From Mycobacterium sp. (GTDB taxonomy: Bacteria > Actinomycetota > Actinomycetes > Mycobacteriales > Mycobacteriaceae), in the NCBI RefSeq assembly GCF_008709575.1, contig NZ_VYIK01000020.1:1-53418 (forward strand): a stretch of 53,418 bases of DNA. The letters are read 5' to 3'. The position numbers and the translations under genes were made by a program. How positions within the stretch are numbered: the stretch's first letter is position 1; the number at the start of each line of letters is the position of its first letter. The notes beneath the pieces are model-generated. The model made no database searches. It was not told where the DNA came from and worked only from the letters and a program-made list of their open reading frames with translations. Of this stretch, positions 10,010 to 18,370 are shown one piece after another.

Positions 10010-10043
10010 CTGCTGCGAGAATTCGGGGCACATCTCGCAACAG
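10010..10043 (+). other. stem-loop between rpmA and obgE
   Basis: CTGCTGCGAGA at 10010-10020 pairs with TCTCGCAACAG at 10033-10043 (one mismatch in 11 bp, 12-nt loop). It sits within the 78-bp gap before obgE. There is no T-run, so it is not a classical terminator. It may be an mRNA processing or attenuation site lowering obgE expression relative to the ribosomal genes; that role is inference. Confidence 0.4.
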
Positions 10044-10070
10044 CGACACACTGGAGTAAGAGGACCTCCG

Positions 10071-11510
10071 ATGCCTCGGTTTGTCGATCGCGTCGTGATC
10101 CACGTGCGGGCCGGCTCCGGCGGTAACGGCTGCGCGTCGGTTCATCGCGAGAAATTCAAGCCGCTCGGCGGTCCCGACGGCGGCAACGGCGGCCGCGGCG
10201 GCAGTGTCGTGCTGGTCGTCGACCCGCAGGTCCACACGCTGCTCGACTTCCACTTCCGCCCGCACATCGTCGCGGCGTCGGGCAGGCCGGGCATGGGCGG
10301 CAACCGCAACGGCGCCGCCGGCGCCGACCTGGAGGTCAAGGTTCCCGACGGTACCGTCGTCCTCGACGAGCGGGGCCGGATACTGGCTGACCTGGTGGGC
10401 GCGGGCACCCGATTCGAGGCCGCCGTCGGCGGCCGCGGGGGACTGGGGAACGCGGCGCTGGCGTCGCGGGCCCGCAAAGCCCCCGGTTTCGCGCTGCTCG
10501 GCGAGCAGGGACAGGTCCGTGAGCTCACCCTGGAACTCAAGACGGTCGCCGACGTCGGTCTGGTCGGCTTTCCCTCGGCCGGCAAGTCCTCGCTGGTGTC
10601 GGCGATTTCAGCGGCCAAGCCCAAGATTGCCGACTACCCGTTCACCACGCTGGTGCCCCATCTGGGAGTGGTGGCGGCCGGCGAGCGCACCTTCACCGTC
10701 GCCGACGTGCCGGGTCTGATTCCGGGCGCGTCGCGGGGCCGCGGACTGGGCCTGGACTTTCTGCGCCACATCGAGCGGTGCGCGGTGTTGGTCCACGTCG
10801 TCGACTGCGCTACCGCCGAGCCGGGGCGCGACCCCGTCTCCGACATCGAGGCGCTGGAAGCCGAATTGGCCGCCTACACGCCCACCTTGCAAGGGGATGC
10901 GATGCTGGGCGATCTCGCCGAGCGGCCGCGGGCGGTGGTTCTCAACAAGATCGACGTTCCCGAGGCCCGCGAGCTGGCCGAGTTCGTTCGCGCGGACGTC
11001 GCCGGGCGCGGCTGGCCCGTGTTCTGCGTGTCGACAGTCGCGCATATCGGCTTGCAGCCGTTGGTGTTCGCGTTGGCCGACATGATCGCCGACTACCATG
11101 CCGCCCGACCCGCGCCGGTGCCGCGACGTCCGGTGATCCGGCCGATTCCGGTCGACGAGTCCGGTTTCACGGTGGAGCCGGACGGCGAGGGTGGGTTCGT
11201 GGTGCGCGGCGAGCGCCCGGAACGCTGGATCGCGCAGACCAACTTCGACAACGACGAGGCGGTCGGCTACCTCGGCGATCGGCTGGCGCGGCTGGGTGTC
11301 GAAGACGAGTTGCTTCGGCTGGGCGCGCAACCGGGGTGCGCGGTCGCGATCGGCGACGTCACGTTCGACTGGGAGCCCCAAACGCCGTCCGGAGTCGACC
11401 ATCCACTGTCACGTCGCGGTACCGACGCCCGGCTGGATCGCCCGGAGCGTATCAGTGCCGCCGAACGCAAGGCTGCCCGCCGGCGACGCCGCGAGCACGG
11501 TGAGGGCTGA
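10071..11510 (+). CDS. obgE: ribosome-associated GTPase Obg
   Basis: A 479-residue GTPase acting in 50S assembly and stress signalling. The glycine-rich Obg fold occupies residues 1-158 ([17 protein letters not shown]). The G domain has G1 GFPSAGKS at 166-173, G3 DVPGLI near 212 and G4 NKID at 292-295. An OCT domain follows (about 350-425), then a basic tail ([14 protein letters not shown]). AGAGGA precedes the ATG. Its stop overlaps the proB start by one base (TGATG), so the two are probably translationally coupled. Confidence 0.97.
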   Translation: MPRFVDRVVIHVRAGSGGNGCASVHREKFKPLGGPDGGNGGRGGSVVLVVDPQVHTLLDFHFRPHIVAASGRPGMGGNRNGAAGADLEVKVPDGTVVLDERGRILADLVGAGTRFEAAVGGRGGLGNAALASRARKAPGFALLGEQGQVRELTLELKTVADVGLVGFPSAGKSSLVSAISAAKPKIADYPFTTLVPHLGVVAAGERTFTVADVPGLIPGASRGRGLGLDFLRHIERCAVLVHVVDCATAEPGRDPVSDIEALEAELAAYTPTLQGDAMLGDLAERPRAVVLNKIDVPEARELAEFVRADVAGRGWPVFCVSTVAHIGLQPLVFALADMIADYHAARPAPVPRRPVIRPIPVDESGFTVEPDGEGGFVVRGERPERWIAQTNFDNDEAVGYLGDRLARLGVEDELLRLGAQPGCAVAIGDVTFDWEPQTPSGVDHPLSRRGTDARLDRPERISAAERKAARRRRREHGEG

Positions 11511-12613
11511 TGACCAGCGCTCACCGGAAAGCGATCCGCACTGCACGCAGTCTCGTGGTCAAAGTCGGCAGCACGGCGTTGACCACCCCGACCGGGATGT
11601 TCGACGCCGCGCGGCTGGCCGACCTCGCCGAGGCGATCGAGGCCAGGATGAAGGCGGGCTCCGACGTGGTGATCGTATCGTCTGGAGCCATCGCCGCCGG
11701 GCTCGAGCCGCTGGGATTATCGCGGCGGCCAACTGATCTCGCGACCAAACAGGCAGCGGCCAGTGTCGGGCAGGTTGCCCTGGTGAACTCCTGGAGTGCG
11801 GCGTTCGGCCGCTATCGACGCACAGTCGGGCAGGTGTTGCTCTCCGCCCACGACATTTCGATGCGCGTGCAGCACACCAACGCCCAGCGCACCCTCGACC
11901 GGCTGCGGGCACTGCACGCGGTGGCGATCGTCAACGAGAACGACACGGTGGCCACCAACGAGATCCGCTTCGGCGACAACGACCGGCTCTCGGCGTTGGT
12001 GGCACACCTGGTCGGCGCCGAGGCGCTGGTGCTGCTCTCCGACATCGACGGGCTCTATGATTCCGACCCGCGCAAGGGGCGGGCCAGGTTCATCCCCGAA
12101 GTGGGTGGGCGTGCCGACCTCGACGGGGTGGTGGCCGGGCCGGGCAGCCACCTGGGCACCGGCGGCATGGCGTCCAAGGTGTCCGCGGCCCTGCTGGCCG
12201 CTGATGCCGGGGTGCCGGTGTTGCTGGCCGCGGCCGGCGACGCCGCGACCGCGTTGGCCGATGCCTCGGTGGGTACGGTGTTCGCTGCCCGGCCCGAAAG
12301 GATGTCGGCGCGCCGGTTCTGGGTGCGGTACGCCGCGGAATCCGCGGGCTCGCTGACCCTGGACGAGGGCGCGGTGCGGGCCGTGGTGGGCCAGCGCCGC
12401 TCTCTACTGGCTGCGGGCATCACTGCGGTGTCGGGCGGGTTTCACGGCGGCGACGTCGTTGACCTGTGCGGTCCGGATGCGTCGGTCGTGGCCCGCGGCG
12501 TGGTCGCCTACGATGCGGCTGAACTGGCCACGATGCTGGGCCGGTCGAGCGCGGAGTTGCCTGCCGAACTGCGCCGGCCCGCGGTGCACGCCGACGACTT
12601 GGTCACCCTCTGA
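11510..12613 (+). CDS. proB: glutamate 5-kinase
   Basis: A 367-residue enzyme for the first step of proline synthesis, phosphorylating glutamate on the gamma-carboxyl. The amino-acid kinase domain (1-255) shows [10 protein letters not shown], the VSSGAIAAG loop, NENDTVAT and [16 protein letters not shown] domain follows (about 280-360). It shares one base with the obgE stop. The partner proA is about 9.4 kb away at 22033, as in other mycobacteria. The 3' end overlaps the convergent sirtuin gene by 11 bp, leaving no room for a terminator. Confidence 0.96.
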   Translation: MTSAHRKAIRTARSLVVKVGSTALTTPTGMFDAARLADLAEAIEARMKAGSDVVIVSSGAIAAGLEPLGLSRRPTDLATKQAAASVGQVALVNSWSAAFGRYRRTVGQVLLSAHDISMRVQHTNAQRTLDRLRALHAVAIVNENDTVATNEIRFGDNDRLSALVAHLVGAEALVLLSDIDGLYDSDPRKGRARFIPEVGGRADLDGVVAGPGSHLGTGGMASKVSAALLAADAGVPVLLAAAGDAATALADASVGTVFAARPERMSARRFWVRYAAESAGSLTLDEGAVRAVVGQRRSLLAAGITAVSGGFHGGDVVDLCGPDASVVARGVVAYDAAELATMLGRSSAELPAELRRPAVHADDLVTL

Positions 12614-13484
12614 CCGGCTGTGCGGTGTCGCAGAGTTCGTCGGCCAGCAGGGTCAGCAGCTGCGAGCAACCGCCGTCGACCTTGACCGTGGCCAGGTCGT
12701 CGCCGCGCGTCGGCCCGCGGTTGACGATAGCGACCGGAATGCCGCGTGCGGCGGCGTGGCGCACGAACCGGTACCCGGAGAACACCGCCAGCGACGAACC
12801 CGCGACCAGCAACGCCTCCGCCTCGTCGACCAGTGAGTATGCCTGGTCGAGACGGTCTTTGGGCACACTCTCGCCGAAATAGACGATGTCGGGCTTGAGC
12901 ATGCCTGCGCAGCAGGGGCAGTCCAGGTAGCGGAACGCGGCGGTGTCGGCGACGACGGCGTCGGCGTCGGGAGCCACCGCGAGTTCGCCGGCGGCCTCGG
13001 CCCGCTCGATGAATCCCGGGTTGAGTGCCTCCAGCCGGTCGGCCAGCGCGGCCCGCGACATGGTCAGCCCGCAGTCCAGGCAGATCACCTGAGCGTAGGT
13101 GCCGTGCAGGTCGATCACGGTGGCGCTGCCGGCCTTGGTGTGCAGCAGGTCGACGTTCTGGGTGATAACACCGATCACCAGCCCGGCCCGTTCCAGCCTG
13201 GCCAGCGCCCGATGCCCGGCATTGGGCCGGGTGTCGGCCATGCGTCGCCAACCGAGGTGGTTGCGGGCCCAATAGCGCTGCCGAAACGCCGGATCGCCGG
13301 TGAATTGGCGAATCGTCATCGGATTGCTCGGCGGCGAGTCGGGCCCGCGATAGTCGGGAATGCCCGAGTCGGTGGAGATCCCGGCGCCGGTCAACACGGC
13401 GATGCGCCGCCCGGCCAGCGTAGCGGCCAGCCTACGAAATCCGGGTGGCGTCACCTCCCGAGCGTATCCGAGGGCATCCGCCAC
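12603..13484 (-). CDS. Sir2-family NAD-dependent deacylase (sirtuin)
   Basis: A protein of about 293 residues with a complete sirtuin core. It has [15 protein letters not shown] (residues 33-47) and TQNVD (108-112) for NAD binding, the catalytic His in DLHG (H127), and two zinc-binding Cys pairs (C135/C138 and the CPCC group at 189-192). The sequence resembles SIRT4-like class II bacterial sirtuins more than CobB-type ones. The start is uncertain: GTG at 13484 is chosen; a second in-frame GTG at 13454 lies right behind GGGAG and would remove ten residues. It diverges from nadE, so an NAD consumer and the NAD synthetase share an upstream region. I do not recall a sirtuin at this place in M. 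tuberculosis. Confidence 0.88.
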   Translation of the reverse strand: MADALGYAREVTPPGFRRLAATLAGRRIAVLTGAGISTDSGIPDYRGPDSPPSNPMTIRQFTGDPAFRQRYWARNHLGWRRMADTRPNAGHRALARLERAGLVIGVITQNVDLLHTKAGSATVIDLHGTYAQVICLDCGLTMSRAALADRLEALNPGFIERAEAAGELAVAPDADAVVADTAAFRYLDCPCCAGMLKPDIVYFGESVPKDRLDQAYSLVDEAEALLVAGSSLAVFSGYRFVRHAAARGIPVAIVNRGPTRGDDLATVKVDGGCSQLLTLLADELCDTAQPVRG

Positions 13485-13504
13485 GCGCGGGGCCCCGCCG
13501 GCCC

Positions 13505-13564
13505 GCGAGCGTGCGTGTCGCCGACCGACACGCCGATACGGCAGCGTAGTCTGCGCACGCTCGC
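13505..13564. repeat. three-way-junction-like inverted repeat between the sirtuin gene and nadE
   Basis: GCGAGCGTGC (13505-13514) pairs perfectly with GCACGCTCGC (13555-13564). Inside are two smaller hairpins: GTGTCG/CGACAC (13515-13520 and 13526-13531, 5-nt loop) and GCCG/CGGC (13532-13535 and 13539-13542, 3-nt loop). The whole forms a compact 60-bp element in the 140-bp divergent gap. It could be a dispersed palindromic repeat, an operator region or part of the nadE leader. Confidence 0.6.
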
Positions 13565-13624
13565 AGGTGAGATCAGGCGGTCGGTGTCGCTCGTGGACAC
13601 GGGCCAGGCGACAATGAGCAGAGG

Positions 13625-15667
13625 ATGGACTTCTACAACGCCTACAGCCAGGGCTTCGTCCGCGTCGCCGCATGCACGCATCACACGGCGCTCGCCGACC
13701 CGGCCGGCAATGCCGATGCGGTGCTGCGGCTGGCCCGGGAGTGTCACGACGACGGCGTGGCGCTGGCGGTGTTCCCCGAACTGACATTGTCGGGCTACTC
13801 GATCGAGGACATCCTGCTGCAGGACGTGCTGCTGGACGCCGTCGCGGAGGCGCTGCTCGCCGTCGTGGTGGCGTCCGCCGACCTGCTGCCGGTGTTGGTG
13901 GTCGGGGCTCCGCTGCGTCACCGGCACCGCATCTACAACACCGCCGTGGTCATGCACCGCGGGGCGGTGCTGGGAGTGGTTCCCAAGTCCTATCTTCCGA
14001 CCTACCGGGAGTTTTACGAGCACCGTCAGCTGGCGGCGGGCGACGACGAGCACGGCACGATCCGCATCGGCGACATCGCGGCACCGTTCGGCCCCGATCT
14101 GCTGTTCGCCGCATCCGACGTGCCGGGTTTCGTGCTGCACGTCGAGATCTGCGAGGACATGTTTGTACCGATACCGCCCAGCGCGCAGGCGGCCCTGGCG
14201 GGCGCGACGGTGCTGGCCAACCTGTCCGGTAGCCCGATCACGATCGGGCGCGCCGACGATCGCCGCCTGCTGGCCCGCTCGGCGTCGTCGCGGTGTCTGG
14301 CCGCCTACGTCTACGCCGCGGCCGGGCAAGGGGAGTCGACCACCGACCTGGCCTGGGACGGCCAGACGATGATCTGGGAAAACGGGCGGCTGCTGGCGGA
14401 GTCCGAGCGGTTTCCCCGCGGTGAGCGTCGCTGCGTCGCCGACGTCGACCTCGACCTGTTGCGTTCAGAACGACTGCGAATGGGCACCTTCGACGACAAC
14501 CGCCGTCACCACCGCGAGCTCACGCAGCCCTTCCGGCGGGTGGAATTCCTGTTGGATCCGCCCAGCGGCGACATCGGGTTGCTGCGCGATGTCGAGCGGT
14601 TCCCGTTCGTACCCGCCGATCCGGCTCGGCTGCAACAGGATTGCTACGAGGCTTACAACATCCAAGTTGCCGGCCTTGAACAGCGGCTGCGCGCGCTGAA
14701 CTATCCCAAGGTGGTCATCGGGGTATCCGGCGGACTGGACTCGACGCATGCGCTGATCGTCGCCGCACGGGCGATGGATCGGGAAAATCGGCCGCGCAGT
14801 GACATTCTGGCGTTCACGCTGCCCGGATTCGCGACCAGCGAACGCACTAAGAACAACGCGGTCAGGTTGTCGCGGGCACTGGGAGTCACCCTTTCCGAAA
14901 TCGATATCCGCGAGAGCGCCGAGATGATGCTCGCCAATCTCGGCCACCCGTTCGCCCGCGGGGAAAACCTCTACGACGTTACTTTCGAGAACGTTCAGGC
15001 GGGTCTGCGCACCGACTACCTGTTCCGGCTGGCCAACCAGCGCGGTGGCATCGTGCTGGGTACCGGCGATCTGTCCGAGCTGGCACTGGGCTGGTCGACC
15101 TACGGTGTGGGCGATCAGATGTCGCATTACAACATCAACAGCGGCGTGCCCAAGACGCTGATACAGCATTTGATTCGCTGGGTCATTGCGTCCGGGCAGT
15201 TCGACGACGAGGTGTGTGCGACGCTGCAGTCGGTGCTCGACACCGAGATCACCCCGGAACTGGTGCCCACCGGTGCAGAAGAGGAGTTGCAGCGCAGCGA
15301 AGCCATGGTCGGACCATATGCGCTGCAAGATTTTTCACTGTTCCACGTGCTGCGCTTCGGGTTTCGGCCGTCCAAGATCGCGTTTTTGGCCTGGCATGCC
15401 TGGAGCGACCCCGACCGCGGTGTCTGGCCGCCCGGATTTCCCCAGGACAAGCGGCCGTCGTATTCGCTGAGCGAGATCCGGCACTGGTTGGGGGTATTCG
15501 TGCAGCGGTTCTATGCGTTCAGCCAGTTCAAGCGTTCGGCATTGCCCAACGGGCCCAAGGTATCCTACGGGGGTTCGTTGTCGCCGCGCGGGGACTGGCG
15601 CGCACCCTCGGACATGTCGGCGCGGGCCTGGCTCGAGGAGATCGACCGCGAGGTCCCCGAGGACTGA
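13625..15667 (+). CDS. nadE: glutamine-dependent NAD+ synthetase
   Basis: A 680-residue two-domain enzyme that converts nicotinate adenine dinucleotide to NAD+ using ammonia from glutamine. The N-terminal nitrilase-type glutaminase carries the triad E52 (FPELTLSGY), K121 (VVPKSYLP) and C176 (EICEDMF). The C-terminal synthetase has the pyrophosphatase loop SGGLDS at 368-373 and GTGDLSELALGWSTYG further on. Length equals the M. tuberculosis enzyme (679). GCAGAGG lies just upstream of the ATG. Only 5 bp separate its stop from the convergent methyltransferase gene. Confidence 0.97.
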   Translation: MDFYNAYSQGFVRVAACTHHTALADPAGNADAVLRLARECHDDGVALAVFPELTLSGYSIEDILLQDVLLDAVAEALLAVVVASADLLPVLVVGAPLRHRHRIYNTAVVMHRGAVLGVVPKSYLPTYREFYEHRQLAAGDDEHGTIRIGDIAAPFGPDLLFAASDVPGFVLHVEICEDMFVPIPPSAQAALAGATVLANLSGSPITIGRADDRRLLARSASSRCLAAYVYAAAGQGESTTDLAWDGQTMIWENGRLLAESERFPRGERRCVADVDLDLLRSERLRMGTFDDNRRHHRELTQPFRRVEFLLDPPSGDIGLLRDVERFPFVPADPARLQQDCYEAYNIQVAGLEQRLRALNYPKVVIGVSGGLDSTHALIVAARAMDRENRPRSDILAFTLPGFATSERTKNNAVRLSRALGVTLSEIDIRESAEMMLANLGHPFARGENLYDVTFENVQAGLRTDYLFRLANQRGGIVLGTGDLSELALGWSTYGVGDQMSHYNINSGVPKTLIQHLIRWVIASGQFDDEVCATLQSVLDTEITPELVPTGAEEELQRSEAMVGPYALQDFSLFHVLRFGFRPSKIAFLAWHAWSDPDRGVWPPGFPQDKRPSYSLSEIRHWLGVFVQRFYAFSQFKRSALPNGPKVSYGGSLSPRGDWRAPSDMSARAWLEEIDREVPED

Positions 15668-15672
15668 CAGCG

Positions 15673-16410
15673 TCACCCGCGCTCGGCGCGCACCGACTGG
15701 AACGTGCCGAAACTCCTGGTGTGCACACTGAGGCCGTGATGTCTGAGAACATCGGGGATTTCGTCCTCGCCGAACACGTGGCCCCAGCTTTGCGGTAACG
15801 CCCGCGACCACCACGCGCGACGCGCGGCGACGGGCACCATGACAGCCAGCCGCCCGCCGGGCCGCAACACGCGCGCCATCTCCGCCAGCGCCGCAGCCGG
15901 GTCGGGGACCAGTTGCAGCACGGCGACACAGGCCACCGCGTCCACCGTCGCGTCCCGCAGCGGGAGCCGCTGCGCGTCGGCCCGCAGGAAACCGACCTGC
16001 GGTCCCGGGGCGGCGCGCACCGCGCGGGCCAGCATCGTCTCGGAGATGTCGACGCCCAGCGCCAGCCCGTCGGGGCCGACGGCCCGGCCCAGGGCGGCGG
16101 TGACGCTGCCGGGGCCGCAGCCGACGTCCAGTGCGACTCCGCCGGGCGGGATGGCCAGCCAGTCGGTGGGATTGAGCCACGTGGTGAACACCCGGCGCAA
16201 CACGGCCTGGTTGTAGTCGTAGAGCGTCGCGCCGGCCCGCGAGAGGAAGATCGCCTGCAGCGGTCCGGTGTTCTTCGGTACTGCGGCGTCCCCGGCGCTG
16301 CCCAGCAGGTCCAGGTAGCCCTTGCCGGCGTCCGGGTGGGCCGGCGGATCGGTGAGCAACTCCAGCGCCCGCTGCAGCGCGGCCGGCAGCGCGCCGGTCG
16401 ACTCGGTCAT
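15673..16410 (-). CDS. class I SAM-dependent methyltransferase
   Basis: A 245-residue Rossmann-fold methyltransferase. Motif I is LDVGCGPGS, followed by an acidic GVDIS motif II, FLRADAQRLPL and a VLQLVPDPAAAL motif IV-V region, then EMARVLRPGGRLAVMVP. This is the small-molecule or lipid methyltransferase type (Methyltransf_11); the substrate cannot be deduced. The ATG at 16410 is preferred because AAGGA lies six bases upstream; an ATG two codons earlier sits inside that ribosome-binding site. It follows a crotonase gene after a 64-bp gap and may be co-transcribed with it. Confidence 0.85.
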   Translation of the reverse strand: MTESTGALPAALQRALELLTDPPAHPDAGKGYLDLLGSAGDAAVPKNTGPLQAIFLSRAGATLYDYNQAVLRRVFTTWLNPTDWLAIPPGGVALDVGCGPGSVTAALGRAVGPDGLALGVDISETMLARAVRAAPGPQVGFLRADAQRLPLRDATVDAVACVAVLQLVPDPAAALAEMARVLRPGGRLAVMVPVAARRAWWSRALPQSWGHVFGEDEIPDVLRHHGLSVHTRSFGTFQSVRAERG

Positions 16411-16474
16411 CGGCATTCCTTCGAGTACGCAGAACCGCTTGCGGTGCACAGCCTACCGGCGACGCCGGCGCACA

Positions 16475-17311
16475 TCACAGCCGACCGTCCACCCGTAACT
16501 GGGGATGTACCCAGCCAGGACAACGTCTTTCCCGGAACGCGACAAAGCCCTCGACGGCCTCGGGTCCCTCGATGCTGGCCGCCATGCCGATCCGGTCGTA
16601 AAGACCCAGGTAGTTGTCCAGGCTGGCCTTCACGACGCGCCGGGCTCCGGGTGCGGTGCGGCAACACTGCGCCAGCACGTCGCGCGCCATGTCCATCAGG
16701 TCGTCGTGGGCCACCATCCGCGCGACCATGCCCCACTCGACGGCCTCGGCGGCGGTCAAGGTCCGGCCGGTGAACATCAGGTCGCGGGTGCGGACGGGCC
16801 CGATGATGCGGGCCAGCATCTGGCTGTAGTACGTGTCGGCGATGCCGCGGTACAACTCCGGAACCCGAAACGTCGCGCGGTCGCTGACCACTGCGACGTC
16901 GCTGCACAGCACGATCTGCAGTCCGCCGCCCTGGCACAGCCCGTTGACCGCCGACACCACCGGCTTGGCCGATGTGCGCAGCGCGTCGAACGGGGTGATG
17001 TCCATCGACAGGGCCGAGCCCCACGGCATCCAGTTGTCACCGGGATCGCCTGGCGACCCGCTGCGCCCGCCGCCGAGGTCGCCGCCCGGTGTGAACACGT
17101 CGCCGGTTCCGGTGATCAGCAGCCCGGCCAGGTCGGGGTCCGCGTCGACCCGCGCGATCGCGTAGCGGATCCCGAAGTACATCGCCGGGGTCATTGCGTT
17201 GCGTGCCTGCGGACGGTCCAGCGTGAGGATCGCGAACGGGCCCTTCCGGGTGAACGTGAGGAATTGAGTCCCCAACCAATCGCCCTCGGGCGGACGCGGG
17301 GCTGTCGGCAT
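16475..17311 (-). CDS. enoyl-CoA hydratase/isomerase family protein (crotonase)
   Basis: A 278-residue crotonase-fold protein. The N-terminal oxyanion segment (ARNAMTP, GTGDVFTPGGDL) and the second (NGLCQGGGLQ) are present. At the usual first catalytic Glu of hydratases the residue is Gln (Q132 in GGGLQIVLCSD), while the second Glu is kept (E152 in RVPELYRG). Loss of the first Glu is seen in crotonases with isomerase or other activities, so hydratase function should not be assumed. The ATG is preceded by GGAGG and overlaps the ribokinase stop (ATGA), so the two are translationally coupled. Confidence 0.88.
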   Translation of the reverse strand: MPTAPRPPEGDWLGTQFLTFTRKGPFAILTLDRPQARNAMTPAMYFGIRYAIARVDADPDLAGLLITGTGDVFTPGGDLGGGRSGSPGDPGDNWMPWGSALSMDITPFDALRTSAKPVVSAVNGLCQGGGLQIVLCSDVAVVSDRATFRVPELYRGIADTYYSQMLARIIGPVRTRDLMFTGRTLTAAEAVEWGMVARMVAHDDLMDMARDVLAQCCRTAPGARRVVKASLDNYLGLYDRIGMAASIEGPEAVEGFVAFRERRCPGWVHPQLRVDGRL

Positions 17312-18174
17312 CACGAGCCTCCTTCGAGGTTGGCCAGCATCTTGTCGATGGCCGCGCTCACCGGCGCGCAGTCGCCGGCTCCGGGCACCAGCGTCGCCAG
17401 CGCCCCGGCCGCGCACGCCCGCCGCAGGGCGTCCCGGCGGCCGGAGATCCAACCGGCGGCCAGCACACCGGCGAACACGTCACCGGCCCCGGCGGTGTCG
17501 ACCACCTCCACCGCCGGTGCCGCAATCGTGCACTGCCGGCCGGCGCCGATGTAGGTCGCACCCGCAGCGCCCCGGGTGATCACCCGGTGCGGGACCGGCC
17601 AGGTCCACTGTTCGGATTCGGTTTCGTTGACGACCAGCACCTCGGTCAGCTCGGCCAGCTCCGGCACGGCGCGGCCGGCCGGCGAGGCGTTGACCATGAC
17701 GACCGCCCCGGCCGAGCGGGCCTCCCGGGCGGCCGACACCGCCGTGGCCACCGGAATCTCCAACTGCAGCAACAACACCTCGCAATCGGCGACGATCCCG
17801 CGCAGGCGCGCCGAGTCCAAGGTCAGCTGCGCGCCCACGCCCGGCGCGACGACAATCATGTTTTCGCCGTCGGAATCCACTGTCACGACGGCGGATCCGC
17901 TGGGACCGGTGAGGGTCACCAGACCGTCGGTGCCCACGGCGTTCGAAGTCAGATAGGCGCGCAGCTGCTCGGCCGGCGCGTCGTCACCTACCGCCCCGAC
18001 GAACTGCACCCGGGCGCCCGACCGCGCGGCAGCCACCGCCTGATTGGCGCCTTTTCCGCCGGGCGTCGAGGCGACCGACATCGCCAGCACGGTCTCACCC
18101 GGGCGCGGCAACGCCTCGACGGCCAACACCGTGTCCAGGTTCACGCTGCCCACCACGCAGACCCGTGTCGTCAT
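17311..18174 (-). CDS. rbsK: ribokinase-like PfkB-family sugar kinase
   Basis: A 287-residue PfkB-fold kinase that would phosphorylate ribose or a related sugar with ATP. It starts MTTRVCVVGSVNLD, the ribokinase N-terminus, followed by PGGKGANQAVAAAR (PfkB signature 1). The second signature DTAGAGDVFAG, with its catalytic Asp, lies near residue 234. It matches the M. tuberculosis rbsK neighbouring the cyclase Rv2435c. The ATG at 18174 has no ribosome-binding site but follows a TAACGT box by seven bases, pointing to leaderless expression. Substrate is inferred from family only. Confidence 0.9.
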   Translation of the reverse strand: MTTRVCVVGSVNLDTVLAVEALPRPGETVLAMSVASTPGGKGANQAVAAARSGARVQFVGAVGDDAPAEQLRAYLTSNAVGTDGLVTLTGPSGSAVVTVDSDGENMIVVAPGVGAQLTLDSARLRGIVADCEVLLLQLEIPVATAVSAAREARSAGAVVMVNASPAGRAVPELAELTEVLVVNETESEQWTWPVPHRVITRGAAGATYIGAGRQCTIAAPAVEVVDTAGAGDVFAGVLAAGWISGRRDALRRACAAGALATLVPGAGDCAPVSAAIDKMLANLEGGS

Positions 18175-18181
18175 GGCGCCG

Positions 18182-18187
18182 ACGTTA
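18182..18187 (-). promoter_or_regulatory. -10 box for leaderless rbsK
   Basis: On the minus strand TAACGT is followed by seven bases and then the rbsK ATG, with no ribosome-binding site. The 11-bp repeat array begins 18 bp upstream of this box, over the -35 region. Confidence 0.5.
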
Positions 18188-18205
18188 GGGAGTCGCGGGT
18201 AGTCG

Positions 18206-18260
18206 CACAATGCCGCCACAATGCCGCCACAATGCCGCCACAATGCCGCCACAATGCCGC
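18206..18260. repeat. five tandem 11-bp repeats
   Basis: The unit CACAATGCCGC occurs five times without interruption (18206, 18217, 18228, 18239, 18250), followed by a degenerate ACAATGCGGC copy at 18261-18270. An 11-bp period is close to one DNA helical turn, so a protein bound to each unit would sit on one face. The array lies between the rbsK -10 and a candidate -10 of the cyclase gene. Its translation in the cyclase frame is a meaningless Cys/His/Met-rich string, so it is treated as non-coding. Confidence 0.9.
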
Positions 18261-18283
18261 ACAATGCGGCGCAGGCGGCACAG

Positions 18284-18289
18284 TACGAT
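18284..18289 (+). promoter_or_regulatory. candidate -10 box for the cyclase-MscS operon
   Basis: TACGAT is a good match to TANNNT. Its -35 position falls on the degenerate last repeat copy. Transcription would begin near 18296, leaving a leader of about 75 nt before the chosen start. Confidence 0.45.
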
Positions 18290-18370
18290 GTGTCTCAATT
18301 TATCCACTGCCGCGGGCTGGTGTGCTGCGTGGCCTGCGCCGTGTGCGGCGCGGCGGCGAAAGGAAGCCGA

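Noticed and set aside
18206..18260. Tandem repeats as a CRISPR array
   Set aside because: Units are 11 bp and contiguous with no spacers.
18221..18370. N-terminal extension of the cyclase through the 11-bp repeats
   Set aside because: The extension encodes only MPPQCRHNAAT-type repeat residues; a TTG with a good ribosome-binding site at 18371 gives the expected family length.
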